64,000 nucleotides of DNA, taken from Tubiluchus corallicola. Taxonomy: Eukaryota > Priapulida > Priapulimorpha > Priapulimorphida > Tubiluchidae. Position numbers and translations under genes: made by a program. Every line of letters starts with the position of its first letter. Positions within the stretch are counted from its first letter, which is position 1. The notes under the pieces were generated by a model. The model made no database searches and was not told the DNA's origin. It saw nothing but the letters and a program-made list of their open reading frames with translations. Below are positions 1 through 14,310 of this stretch, one piece after another. The stretch is taken from NCBI GenBank assembly GCA_030141605.1, contig JAQGDQ010000083.1:183501-247500 (forward strand), written 5' to 3'.

Positions 1-568
1 AATACAGCAATCTCATCGAAGCTTATTTTTACGATAAAATAAATTTCTGACTATATAATAACTAAAGGTGCTTTCATATTTTTACGGAATGTACTTCCAA
101 CGAAACAAGTGAATAATCGTCTGCCCGATCGACATCATCGCAGCACATTCTGTATGCATGTGAAAGTACCTTTACCATTATCACGTTTCTTCCGTTCTTA
201 TGGCCACCATAACACCCACTTTATCAATTTATTTTCACACCTGAAGGCCAGAGATAAGATTTGATTACAATTTTTTTTCATTTGCTTGTAAAAATACATG
301 TAGTTTGTATGTTAAAATAATTGTGCAAATGCAAGTAATTTCGCCTTTACCTACAAGGCTTTTAATGTTTGTTCAACTCAACAATTAGGGTTGTTTAGAA
401 ACAATTTACCAGCACATTTCTCTCTAAGTGTTGCATTTAATGAGAAGGGATGCGCTCGTCTAGATTGTATTTCTATAAACGTGCAAATCTGCGTCATAAA
501 ACAAAACCAAACTAGCAAAGGGTAGATTAAAAACAGACAAAGTTACTGGCAATGATAACAAGAACAGA
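1..568. other. Non-coding, no feature seen
   Basis: AT-rich unique-looking sequence. I see no splice-consistent exon, repeat unit or RNA gene here. Confidence 0.5.
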
Positions 569-1140
569 TGACATCGACAATGAGCTACCGACGACGACGA
601 CGACGATGAAAACATTGGTGAGTGATGTTGATGTTTGAAGGATGAAAAAAGAATGAAGGAGGTATAGTTGTTGTAAGACGGTTTTGCGTATTATAGCAAT
701 ATTATAACTATAGGGGAATAATGTTCTGAGAAGTGACGAAAACAATAGTGACGACGCGAAATAACGATGACGATGTAATGGTGATGGTGATGTTGATGAT
801 GATGATGATGACGATGATGATGATGAAAACGACGATGACGACGACGATGATGACGATGACAATGATGGTGATGATGATCATCATCATGATCATGATCATG
901 ACGATAATGGTGATGAGGATGATGATGATGATGACGACGACGACGACAATGATAATGATAATGAAAACGACGATGACGACGACGATGTAATGATGATGGT
1001 GATGTTGTTGATGATGATGATGAAAACGACGATGACGACGACGATGGTGACGATGACAATGATGGTGATGATGATGATGATGATGGTGATGGTGATGATG
1101 ATGATGATGATGTAGATGATGATGATGATGATGATGATAA
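569..1140. repeat. Imperfect GAT/GAC trinucleotide array
   Basis: About 570 bp of interrupted GAT, GAC, GGT and GAA triplets. The long open frames on both strands (poly-His, poly-Ser, poly-Met/Thr) are by-products of the triplet period and are not genes. Confidence 0.9.
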
Positions 1141-1683
1141 ATTCTACTCTTATCCACCAGGCTAAGTTTTCTTTGCATAATCTCTGCAGTAGTCAATGAT
1201 TGCACGACAACAAACACTCATAAAGAATGGAAGACTTCCCTTTGCTAATCAGAGGAAGCTCCAATCACATTCATTCTGATAATCCGCTATGAAAAAGTTA
1301 TTGTGCAGTAAGAACCCACTAATGACGACAGAAAGATTGCTGTTGATCGCCGTGAAAGAATATCGGCGGATTTAGCAAGGATTATTTTATGAAGTGGCTC
1401 AACGAAATTTGTCGAGGATTATGCAAGATTAAATAAGATGAATACAATTTTTCAGAAATAATATTGTTTGCAAACAGAAGCTGAAACTTGACGCTAAAAG
1501 TTTTTTATGGTCTTGCGAGCTTACTGAATTATGGCGCCCGAAAAATCGTGGAAAGTGCTTGTTGGTCAACTTCTTATCGAGAGGAGATTATTCTAGTCTT
1601 GAACGGAGTGTTCAGAAATTAGAAGTTGGAAAAAATTTAAGGAAGACCCGAAGTAATAATTGACGTAGCAGCATTGTCTTGGG
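1141..1683. other. Non-coding, no feature seen
   Basis: Unique-looking sequence between the GAT array and a SINE. Nothing coding could be supported. Confidence 0.45.
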
Positions 1684-1880
1684 TTGGTTGGCCGACTGGT
1701 CTAGATTTCGGACATGCAGTCTTGAGTTCGAGACTACCGGCTACCAATGTCAGGGCACATACCCTACATATTCGTGTTTAAGTGTCCTTATCCATATTGT
1801 TTTAAGTATAAGCCGCTAAATAACTGTTAGTGCAAGTGTTGTCTATTAAACAAGCGACAGCAAATAAATGTTGTCCTTGT
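1684..1880 (+). mobile_element. tRNA-derived SINE
   Basis: Pol III-type A box (TTGGCCGACTGGTCTA, near 1687) and B box (GAGTTCGAGACT, about 1723-1734) in tRNA spacing. The head is followed by a non-tRNA body and an AAATAAATG-like end. The body segment at about 1812-1851 (GCCGCTAAATAAC... then TTGTCTATT) matches the body of the minus-strand SINE at 22.56-22.79 kb, so these are two members of one family. The cloverleaf is decayed, so this is not a functional tRNA. Confidence 0.6.
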
Positions 1881-2259
1881 CTTACGAGGGCACGCTAATC
1901 CACTACAAACATTTAATTTCAGAACAAACTTAAATTTAACAAAGCAAGCAAAGTCCCACTTCTAAACTTCCAAAGTACAAACTGTTTCCAAGCAATAAAA
2001 GTTTGTCTTGAAACTGTATAAACTTGTCTTGAAACAGAAAAATATTCCGTTGCATATGGATAACTAAAAGCCGATACGGCAGCCCGCAGCACCAAGGGGA
2101 GACTTGCACTCGCTGTCTGTTGTTAGACCTAGCGTAATAAAAATGTTGACTTAGATACAGAATATGTTTTGTACGTATGTTCTTTTCGTGCGTAAATTTT
2201 TCTGTATATTTTGAGCAAATAACTAAATTACCGTACAAAAATACCACTTTAGGGGCCAA

Positions 2260-2664
2260 TCAAAAGTTTCCCGAGTTCTGCTGAACACTTGGAGTTTGAC
2301 TATGTTTATACGCCCTTAAAAGAGACACAGAAGAAGAGGAGAAAGCAGAGAAGGAGGAGAAAGTTAATAATGCGTAAAACCGCTGCCTGCAGTTAAACGA
2401 TATATTTTGCTTTATGAAACTGTCCAAGGGCAATTGGGTGTCCCTAAGTAGACTCGCGGACGTTAGACTTTCATATAATATTACTCCTATCAGCATTTTC
2501 ATCAAAGTTTCATTTGTGTGTACTTTACATATATTGCTTTTCTCAAATTTCATCATTATGAATCCTAATACAAATGCGAGTGTTGGACTGACTAATACTA
2601 CAAGCGCAAGAAAAATAGCGCATGCCTGCTTCCATGCTGGATGATAGACCAAATTTTTTTTCAT
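2260..2664 (-). CDS. Hypothetical membrane-anchored ORF
   Basis: A 134-codon open frame with a short basic N-terminus and a strongly hydrophobic helix at about residues 13-38. An extracellular-looking stretch with NET and NIS glycosylation sequons and a Ser/Phe-rich end follow. This looks like a type II membrane protein or a first exon. I recognise no family. The opposite strand is also partly open, and no flanking exon was identified. It may be chance. Confidence 0.22.
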   Translation of the reverse strand: MKKNLVYHPAWKQACAIFLALVVLVSPTLAFVLGFIMMKFEKSNICKVHTNETLMKMLIGVILYESLTSASLLRDTQLPLDSFIKQNISFNCRQRFYALLTFSSFSAFSSSSVSLLRAYKHSQTPSVQQNSGNF

Positions 2665-3531
2665 AATTCTTGAGAATTTTTTACAAGCTTGCTGCTAATT
2701 TTGTGAATATATCCAATTGTCATCAGTGATCTTCAAATGACATCTGACTTCATATAAAGCGATGTATTTGAAATAGTCAACTCACTGGCAGCCTGTAGTT
2801 TAGAAAACCAAACTCTTTAAACCACCGACCTCCTCATGAAATCTGGCGTAAGTGAGTAGGACAGGAAGTGACGTAACTAGGAAATGACGTAAGTGAATAG
2901 GACAGGAAATGAAGTAACTAGGAAGCCCGGGACACTCTATCTAACGTTGCCACAACCCAGTTTTGAAGTAAAATGAACTAAAAAAATTTCAAATATCAAA
3001 AGATTTCAGTGTTGATGATGATTACATCGAGTCTTTTAAATAATAGAACACGATAAAGGGAAAGAAAATGTAAGTCAATTTATCCAAATATAGAAACATT
3101 GGTACTATAACGGTCCATTGCCTTTTGGTTCCAATTAATCATAAATTATTACCATAATAATAACAACATAATATGGATATCATTGTGTACTAGCAAACTG
3201 AATATAAAATAAATAGATAATCAAGACTTATGAATTATGATTATATATGAGTTAGGCATTAATGTATAAACAAATTATATTTTATCTTAGTATTTTATGT
3301 ATTTTTATTTTCTATACGAATGTCAGTTTTCGACCCTCTTTTAAACCTACTTTAGACCTCCCGAATGATCTGTTTGACCTCTAAAGTCGAAGCTGACCAA
3401 TTCTGGAACCCTGCTGTAATTTGTAAAAATTTCATAAGCAAAACTTTTATTTCCTGTTATGTAACACAAGGGGATCAAACTTAGCATTCACCCACGTTTG
3501 TTGAATGCGTACTAATCACTTGCCTGACTAA
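2665..3531. other. Non-coding; weak transposon-end resemblance
   Basis: No gene is visible. The segment near 3400 (TTCTGGAACCCTG) resembles a hAT-type end (CAGGGTTCC on the other strand). I found no matching partner end, so no element is called. Confidence 0.3.
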
Positions 3532-3539
3532 GATAAAAC

Positions 3540-3816
3540 CTGCGCCGGGTTTAGGTATCAGCTGAGTAAGCGACAGCTTAGGGCCTCACAATCTACATGG
3601 GGCCTCAACAAGGTTCCAGATTGGGTTTTATACCCATTTTTATATTTAAGTAATAATTTAGTAATGTTTTAGTCAAGTGTATTGTTCTCTTTGCTATAAA
3701 TAATTAAGCCACGCATATTTTCAAGTTTTCTGGGACCAATTGGCGAAATTTAAAAAAAGAGGGCCTCAGAGCCTTATATAGTGCTTATATCCTCACCAAG
3801 TGTGAATACGGCACTG
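3540..3816. mobile_element. Non-autonomous hAT-type MITE with 8-bp TSD
   Basis: The 277-bp element is flanked by a perfect 8-bp direct repeat, GATAAAAC, at 3532-3539 and 3817-3824. Its ends are short imperfect inverted repeats: CTGCGCCGGG on the left and CAGTGCCGTA as the complement of the right. The body has no open frame. An 8-bp duplication with C(A/T)G...CTG ends is the signature of the hAT superfamily. The GGGCCTC segments inside resemble the element at 29.9-30.6 kb. Confidence 0.8.
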
Positions 3817-3897
3817 GATAAAACACCGCTTCGGACTTATGGGTCATGTTTAGTCTATTTTATACGTGTTATTGTGAAAACAAAATGGTATATCTGC

Positions 3898-4130
<233 letters not shown>

Positions 4131-4680
4131 CTGTCTTTCACTGCTCCCCAATCCCCCTTCTCAAGCTGAACAGACTGCATCAGCCATTACAGCATAGCAA
4201 CAAAACACAGCATAGTGCTCACAAACGGAAATGTCGGCACCGGCTTATATTTTACATAAATTGTCGTGAGGTGTTAGGCGGTTATTATGCGGCGAGCAAT
4301 AAAGATGGAAATTTGTGGCCCGGGATAATGGCCTGGATTAAATGATTTAAGTTTGGAAAAGGTTAAACGCTGGCAGCAGTTAAACTGCTACATTTCAGAA
4401 TGTATTAGACTTCGGTTAGTTAAATGATTATTGCTCCGTTGTTGTTGTGGCTTCCTAGATTTAAAGCAGCACTGACTGAACGAAACACATGATTGGGTGC
4501 CAAATGTAGATATTACTGATAACCAGACCATATTTAAAATACCATGCCATAATGAAAAGCTTTGTGCAGGTGAAACAAGCTGTGTTCGTTTTGGCGGTCG
4601 TCACGGGTATCTCATACGTACTTAACAATGCACACGCGTATGTGATAAAACACAGATAAAATGCAACTGGTCAGATTTTT
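4131..4680. other. Non-coding, no feature seen
   Basis: Unique-looking AT-rich sequence without a supportable gene. Confidence 0.45.
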
Positions 4681-5570
4681 TTTAGATTTAATAGATTTAT
4701 TTCGCAATAAACATATACATATACATTACATGTGCATCGATAATCAGTTTTTGTTAATACAAACTTATGATACAATTCATGAATTCTGCGCTAGAGACCT
4801 AAGAAGCTAGCTTATGGTAGGCCACTAGAATTAGTTACGAAAAAATTACAATATATACAGATACAATATTACAATATATACAAATATAAATACGGGTGGG
4901 AAGTAATAAAAATATTATTATACTAGAGGGGAAGTTTTTGAAAATGAAAAACAACAAATCATGATTGAGTGATCAGTTATACGTTTCAAGTAAGTTTAAT
5001 TTATAAATTTTTTTAAATATGGGCAGCGAGTTGGCATTTTTAATAGCTGGAGCAATTGAATTCCATTGTATTTAATAGAAAATTTTCTAACATTAGTGTT
5101 GCACTGTATGTAGTGATAGTTCAGTCTATAACGTGTGCCGTAATTATGTATCTCAGCAATTTTACGCTAAATTTACGCCAATTACAGCAGACTCATTTGA
5201 GCTTAAATTTAAAAAATGTTTTCTGCGCTGCTTTAAACTTGCATTTATTGTGCCTCTCAAAGATTTTTTTGCAAAATGGAGGGAAGAGTAATAGTGCTAT
5301 ACTATTGTATTCAAACAACACAGCTATGCGCTCAATAACATTATTAAGTTTTGAATAATGTGGTGTCGTTAAGCTCCAAAGGATTAAAAACTTTAGCTTG
5401 TGCAACACGAGCCTTTGCCCGTAAGTTGTAATTGTGATATTTCGCGAATAAAATGTTGAAAAAGACTTTGTTTGTACGTCTGTTATACGGTCAGAGTTTA
5501 GCACCTGGAAAGCGAGGAAGCATTGCGTTTCACAAATTGATTTAAAAAAAACTTGGGGCAGTGAGGGCAA
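4681..5570 (-). mobile_element. Possible fossil LINE 3' region
   Basis: Read on the minus strand, the segment ends in AATAAATCTATTAAATCTAAA, the A/T-rich repeat-like tail style of LINEs. Upstream, near 5400-5480, a broken frame reads like the C-terminal region of a non-LTR reverse transcriptase ORF (HNYNLRAKARVAQAKVFNP). Frames shift repeatedly and no catalytic motif survives, so this call is weak. Confidence 0.25.
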
Positions 5571-6092
5571 ATCAATGAGCTCATAGTGGATTCATAGTCG
5601 TTAATTCAAGCAAAAATTATTTTAGCGATTAATCATCAAAATTCGGCAATGCATGTTTCCGATCACTGTACTTAAATACAACCTGCGACATTTTGTTCAG
5701 GTAATAATGAAGTAAATAGATCTGGGTTGCAAGACACTGTCCTGCAGCGTCACAGATAGACTGTACGAAACTCAAAGGCTTGCAAGTGAAGGGCGTTAAC
5801 ATTTTCGTCGCGTCAATTTACTTATTAATTGGCTTGCTTTTATTCCACATGTTGAGTTTTCGTTACTGTTTAAGCTATTTGTCAGTTGAGAAATTAGCTT
5901 TTGAACTCAATCACACATTCAGTGCTGCCGGGGATTCCTTCTATAATCTGTCCTCACACTAATCTGTTGCTTAATACTATTAAGTTTTGAACTTTATTCC
6001 TCTAGTGTTTGAGATGTAATTTTGCGAATTGGCCTTTGACTTTTAATCACAAACTAAAAGTTGCTGGTTGACCTGCTGAAAGTGTCCCCCAC
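5571..6092. other. Non-coding, no feature seen
   Basis: Unique-looking sequence up to the left target duplication of the LINE at 6103. Confidence 0.4.
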
Positions 6093-6102
6093 CAGGAATT
6101 AT

Positions 6103-6544
6103 TATTATTGTTATTATTATTATTATTAAAAATCTTTATTGAAAATGATACAATAAGCCCGCTATTTGCAGGGCACATAAGTACAAAAATGTTAAATGAA
6201 TCTTTACATTATGTACATTGAATAAATTTTTACATTAAATTCTTCACAGTTACAATTTCTTACTAAACAAGCTAACAATACTGCATTATGATTTATTAAT
6301 TCTAATTATATATCTAATAATTGCGTACATTGTTTATACATGTTATACTGTATGTACAAATAGTATATGTTGTAGCTTCTACATACATAAATAATGTTAA
6401 GCTAATGTCATTCGTATATAACACAGTATCCTGTATAATCAGTTTACTATAAGATCATTTTGGGTTAGTTCTTTTACAATATCTATATACATTAGTGTCT
6501 CTCTTTCTGTAAATGGTCCGAATGTCATTATTTTCTAAGCCACA
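6103..6544 (-). mobile_element. 5'-truncated LINE 3' end with 10-bp TSD
   Basis: The segment is flanked by a perfect 10-bp direct repeat CAGGAATTAT at 6093-6102 and 6545-6554. On the minus strand it ends with a hairpin (GCCCTGCAAATAGCGGGC), then AATAAAGATTTTT and an (AAT)n tail. Hairpin plus microsatellite tail is typical of CR1/L2-type LINE 3' ends. Only the 3' UTR and perhaps the last codons of the ORF remain. Confidence 0.7.
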
Positions 6545-6554
6545 CAGGAATTAT

Positions 6555-9370
<2,816 letters not shown>

Positions 9371-9374
9371 TAAA

Positions 9375-9435
9375 CGCGGAATTGAACCGGCAACCTTCGA
9401 CATGGAAAAACAGCTTGCAGCCGATTGAGCTATTT
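9375..9435 (-). mobile_element. tRNA-like SINE head
   Basis: On the minus strand there is a canonical A box (TAGCTCAATCGG, 9432-9421) and a B box (GGTTCAATTCC, about 9387-9377) in tRNA spacing, but no acceptor stem. It resembles the SINE head at 38.0 kb. The neighbouring (AATC)n array at 9.56 kb could be linked to a SINE or LINE insertion. Confidence 0.55.
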
Positions 9436-9558
9436 CTGTTTATTCTTTTGAAAGACCTGCCAGCTTCGGAAACTAGTTTAAAAGTATAAATAAAATAGTA
9501 AATAAATAAACAAATGTAAATGAATGAATGAGTGACTGAGTGAATGAATGAATGAATG

Positions 9559-9712
<154 letters not shown>

Positions 9713-10381
9713 CCGATAAATAAATAAATAAATGAGTGAATGAATAAATAAATAAATAAATATATAATGAAAACAGAAAGTCTGATGGGTCTTAAATAAG
9801 TATCAAAGAAAGCTGCAGTATTTTGCAAATTCACTGAATGCGGTTTATAGTTTGCAAAAATTTTTCGTTTTCCTGCCAAATACGTATATATACTTTAATT
9901 CAGAATTTGCGAGCTCCTCAGGGCTTTAGTTATGGGATGTCTGTAAGCACACGTTCGGTTCAGTGCTTGTCGACGAATGTCACCGTGAACGTCATCATAT
10001 CATGCAAGTAACAAGTACAGACTGTCACGTGACGCCCGTAACAGGGAAGCTTGTGAAGTTTTTAGTTGTTTCAGAAGTCTATTAGATAGCGGTGAACATT
10101 TATATGTGTTCCCCTTTTTCAATTAGTTCAACATCTCATCAGTTTTAATAAAATTTTAGAACCTTTAGTCGAATTGGTTTTCAGTGATGATTAATTTTCT
10201 TAAATTTTATACCTTGGCGGAAGCCTTACGTTTCATCAAACCTGTCATGCTTAGCGTGCGGTCAAACGTTGGAAACGGTTATTTAAAGCATAAGAAAACA
10301 CTTTTCAGAAATAAAGGTTAAAGAATTAGTCTTGTAATTTTGTATCACCTACATGCTATATTATTGTAAACAGAGCTTGTG

Positions 10382-10488
<107 letters not shown>

Positions 10489-10784
10489 TATTTCACTCCA
10501 GCAATACATATACAATACATCAACATGCAATATTATTGAAACAAAAAGAAACAGTATAGGTAAAAAAGCGTTGATGAAGTCAAATTAACCAAATAAAAGA
10601 GTTGCCGTATGACACCTTGAAAGCTTGGCTTGTTAAGGTGGCACAAATGAGTGAACGAAAGAATGGTTAGGGTTAGTAGACATGATGGAATGGAAAAAAT
10701 AGTAAGATTAGGGATAGGAAGAAGGAAGGGAGAAGAAGAAATTACTAAGTGTTAGCAGTAACGCTTAGTAAAACTTGTAAATAT

Positions 10785-11125
10785 AAACACCCATTTAAAA
10801 AAAGTCATTTGAAACAGGTTTAGATAACACTGCGTGAAGTTTGTAAAAATAATCTAGCCATTTGTAACATATTCTTTGCTAACTAAGCTAAAGTATAAAT
10901 TACTTTATCTTGCTAATAAAATCTGTAATGCGTTTCTAGTGAATCAGCGATACACACTGGAGTGACGTTTTACCAGTTGGCGCGAACATTTTAAATTATT
11001 TTCTAGTTTTTCTCTTTTCTAGTTACATAATAAATGTTTCAAACAGGTAAGTGTAATGCTAAGTTATAAAACTTTATGTGGAAAGTTCTTTGAGATATAC
11101 TTCAAAATTCCCCTTTCTTCCCCTT
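10785..11125 (+). repeat. Dispersed repeat arm, copy D (plus orientation)
   Basis: Diverged copy of the repeat forming the palindrome at 32.9-33.9 kb. Shared landmarks in the same order are: TCATTTGAAACAGGTTTAGA, the TTTGTAAAAATAATC segment, CATTTTAAAT, TTTCTAGTTACATAA and a terminal TTCCCCTTTCTTCCCC. It has a deletion of roughly 23 bp relative to the 33.5-kb arm. No open frame. Confidence 0.65.
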
Positions 11126-12329
11126 TGTGCGCTCTTCTTTGGCATCTCTTGTGGCGGCGATGGCGACGACGATTAAAGTTATAAGATGTAAACAATTTCA
11201 CCGCATAAATTGCGTTCTAATACTTATCTGTTTAGATGAATTCCTCATGCAGAAATATAACGACGCTGCAACTCTCTTGAATTATTGTACGTGCAAAAAA
11301 TATACGCAATTTATTTTGATGCTGCGCTAGTAGAAATTGCGAAACAATTTAACATGGAGTTTAGTTGAATAAGGAAATTTATTACAGTATGCAGACCATA
11401 TACAAACAACTTCTCAATTAAGCGAACTATAAATTCCACAGGAGACGGACTTCAAAGGAGGAAAAGTATTAAAACGTCTTGCAAAACTGCCTGCGTCGTT
11501 TCAGACGCGCAAAACGTCCTGGACATGAATTTATTCTTTTTATTAGTTATGAGAAAATGACTTTGTTTTGATTGGCTAAAGTCATCGAGTTGTGATAAAG
11601 GCAGAGCGTTCAAAAAGTAACAAATCAATAAAGCTTTTCCATTTCAGTATTTTGAAGATATTCCATATTGTGTTATTTCGATCACTGACAAGTCACTGGC
11701 ATAGCAGTATCTAGTTTTTTGCTTGATTACTGCTGCGTTTACCTGTCTTGAGAGAAGATTTCTTTTATTTTAGAGTTCTGCAATAGAGACACAATAGACG
11801 TAATGGGCATATGATGATGATGATTTAGAGTGTAAATACTTCTATAATTGGTCCTTGACGTTTTGATTAATGTATGCTCTGATGGAGATTTAAAATTTGT
11901 TGAAACAATTTCAGACATACAAGATAAATGACAAAACAAACAGTTTTTATTGCGTGATATACAACGTGAAATCGCGTGAATCAATTCTATTCAATTGCAC
12001 AAGCGAATTTGGCTGTATAAACTTACTGTATCGAAACCAGTAAATACCAGAAATGAGTTTTTTTTAACATATTTACATACTTTTACTTATCAAATGAAAT
12101 GAAAACGCACTAAGCTTCCGGAAACACGAATAGAAGCAATTGAAACCTATTTCAAGCAAGAAACTAACACTATATCTTTATTTTTTAAACATCCTATGTA
12201 TTTTTATTTATTTTACGTATATTTCAGTTCACAATAGGTGTGAATAAATTGAGTTGAATGTGAGTGATTTAGTGACTTTCGGCAATCAAAAAGATTTGTA
12301 CCATTGTTTTGGCGCAGTGAAAGAGTGGC
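11126..12329. other. Non-coding, no firm feature
   Basis: A short open frame starts with ATGGCGACGACG at about 11159. The same motif follows copy C of the dispersed repeat at about 33.94 kb, so it is probably repeat flank and not a gene start. Otherwise unremarkable. Confidence 0.4.
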
Positions 12330-12705
12330 CGTATTTTGAAATCGATGTGTTTCAAAGGCGAAATTACAGAAACATTTTGGGTATTAGATGGCCAAAGAAA
12401 ATTTCAAACAAAGATCTATATGAAAAAAATAAAAGAAGAACCTTGGACAAGAAAAATAAAAAGACGCCGTTTAAGATGGATTGGGCATATGTTTAGACTA
12501 CCTGATGATATTCCAGTGAAGATAGCTCTTCAACAAGCCATAGAACCAGCTAAAAAACCTGCAGGGGACAAATGTTAACATATTTAGATTTTGCACAGAA
12601 AGATTTAAACACTTCAGCATTGATCCTTAGAAATAAATGCACTTGGGGCACTGCGGCGAGCAGGGAGACCTGGCATAGAGAGGTGAGCAGAATCATGTCC
12701 CTGGA
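12330..12705 (+). mobile_element. LINE ORF2 C-terminal relic, frameshifted
   Basis: Two overlapping frames together give the C-terminal region of a non-LTR retrotransposon polyprotein: RRNYRNILGIRWPKKISNKD in one frame, then RRRLRWIGHMFRLPDD in the next. A further shift near 12570 continues with a TYLDFAQKDL stretch up to a stop at about 12711. The R(R/K)LRW.GH..R.. block is characteristic of the post-RT region of LINE ORF2. At least two frameshifts and the absence of RT motifs make it a dead fragment. Confidence 0.75.
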
Positions 12706-12711
12706 CGTGTG

Positions 12712-13477
12712 ATTCATTGGATGATGGTGGTGGTGGATGCTTTGTAGGCTTCTTGGCATCGTTAAAAAGAAAATTTGTCATTTTGCTTAGTTTAATAGAT
12801 CTGATCTCATAAAGTAATTATTGACAATCCTTGTGTTTTAATACTACAATAAATGCCACAAACAAACAATAAACAAATGCAATAAACAAAGCTTAATTAA
12901 AAATCACTATTTAGGACATTTACTGCATGACAAATAAAATAAATATTTCCACAAAGAACAGAGGATTAGTAAGCTAAACATTTAAAAAAAGGTTAGTAAA
13001 TGTATAGTCCAATGGGCAAATATTCCAAGTCAAAATGGCATTAGTATTAAGAAAATAAATATAAGGCCATATGCATACCCATAATGTATACCTCAGTTGC
13101 AATTATTATTCTTTTTAACAGAAATTTAACAGAAATTTAGCGACATTGAACGTGAAACGAAACGTCGATGAATTTCTGTTTACAAGACTAATTATTTACA
13201 AAGGAAAAATGACTGAAAATGGCGCAGTAATCGTGCCAAGTTTAATTTCTCTTAAATGTCCAGTAATTCTTGATCTACCGCTGAATAATCAACAAACGCT
13301 TAAATTATGAATTAATTTATAATTTAAAATTTCAACTCAATCAATGTGTATAGAAATGCCGCCATTGCCGCAAAATTTAAATAGCAATTTTTCCCGCTGT
13401 TCCCACAAAAAGAAGGGAAATTTGTGGAAACACAGGGTCACTGGAGGGATATACCAGCAAACTTTGTCTGCAACAAG
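12712..13477. other. Non-coding, no feature seen
   Basis: A/T-rich sequence without repeats or recognisable exons, up to a candidate first exon at 13478. Confidence 0.4.
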
Positions 13478-13519
13478 ATGGCGGCAGATAAACGAACAGG
13501 AGTCAAAAGTGTGTTCTTT
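13478..13519 (+). CDS. Candidate first coding exon (unassigned gene)
   Basis: An ATG in the context AACAAGATGGCGGC, typical of metazoan first exons, opens 14 codons (MAADKRTGVKSVFF). These end exactly at a GTAAGC donor (phase 0). I recognise no family and could not find a downstream exon. AAGATGGCGGC is also the core of a common promoter or YY1-type element, so it may mark a transcription start without being coding. Confidence 0.25.
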
Positions 13520-13623
13520 GTAAGCTCTATGTATTTATCTGCAAATTCGTTTATTTTATTTATCAAATTTATTTACAGTAATTTGCAGTGGTCGTCTTTC
13601 TATGTGTGCTGATTCAAAGGTTT

Positions 13624-13637
13624 TGGGTTCGACTCCC
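13624..13637 (+). mobile_element. Isolated tRNA-like B box
   Basis: GGGTTCGACTCCC matches a Pol III B box. No convincing A box lies upstream, so this is probably a SINE fragment. Confidence 0.3.
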
Positions 13638-13754
13638 ACTTGTGTTGGGAATTTACTAGTCATGTTCCACATGAACAGATCTTTCTGGTCGTGTTTCTAG
13701 GACTACTCATTTTTAATTCAATACCTGATCTTAGTCAGTTTGTTAATATGTAAA

Positions 13755-14310
13755 GTTTAAAGCAAATTCGGACCCAATCTTAAACTGTAGGTCAAAATAG
13801 TCTATTCTTTAAAATATTGAAAGGAAACGTACTAGAGTTATTACAACACAAACACAATTTCACATTTTTGATACTAGTTCTTCGCTGTTACACGCATTTC
13901 GCCATTCGCTAGTTAGAGAGGCACTAGCGCCTGCATTTTAGAAACGCATTGCACAAAAACAGGTGCTGTACCTCTCAGTTCAGATGTGTTAGTTTGTGAC
14001 GAACTACACACGTTCGACAGCTCATGCGTGAGCACAACGGTAAATTTGAAATTCTGAATATCTTACGGTAGTACTGCAGTTCAATTTTCGCTTTCGCCAA
14101 CACGTGCAACACGCTCGTCGAATATTTTTGTTGTTGAAAATTATGTTAGTTTGTGTCTGTCATCAATAGTTGGGATCTAAGTTTTTAATCTATTATTTAA
14201 TTATCAGAAACGCTTTTGCAGTATTAATTGTGTTAAAATGTACACGTTTTATCAGACTTGAAAATGGGGTGGTATATGAAAAATCATCCTGTCTTCCTTT
14301 AAGTTTAAAG
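13755..14310 (+). repeat. Dispersed repeat family 2, copy 1
   Basis: About 550 bp clearly related to 61.70-62.28 kb in the same orientation. Shared blocks in order are CCAATCTTAAACT, GAAAGGAAACGTACT, CTAGTTCTTCGCTGTTACA, GTTCAGATGTGTTAGTTTGT, AACTACACACGTTCGA, AATTATCAGAAACGC and GAAAAATCAT(C/T)CTGTCTTC. No long open frame or terminal repeats are seen. It could be a non-coding transposon body or an ancient duplication. Confidence 0.75.

Noticed and set aside
691-1217. Long poly-His, poly-Ser and poly-Met/Thr open frames
   Set aside because: They are shadows of the GAT/GAC triplet array; several frames on both strands are open for the same reason.
11159-11330. ATGGCGACGACGATTAAAGT frame resembling the start of a class III alcohol dehydrogenase (VIRCK)
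   Set aside because: The match is only five residues, the frame does not continue into the expected sequence, and a similar ATGGCGAC follows another copy of the adjacent dispersed repeat at 33.94 kb.
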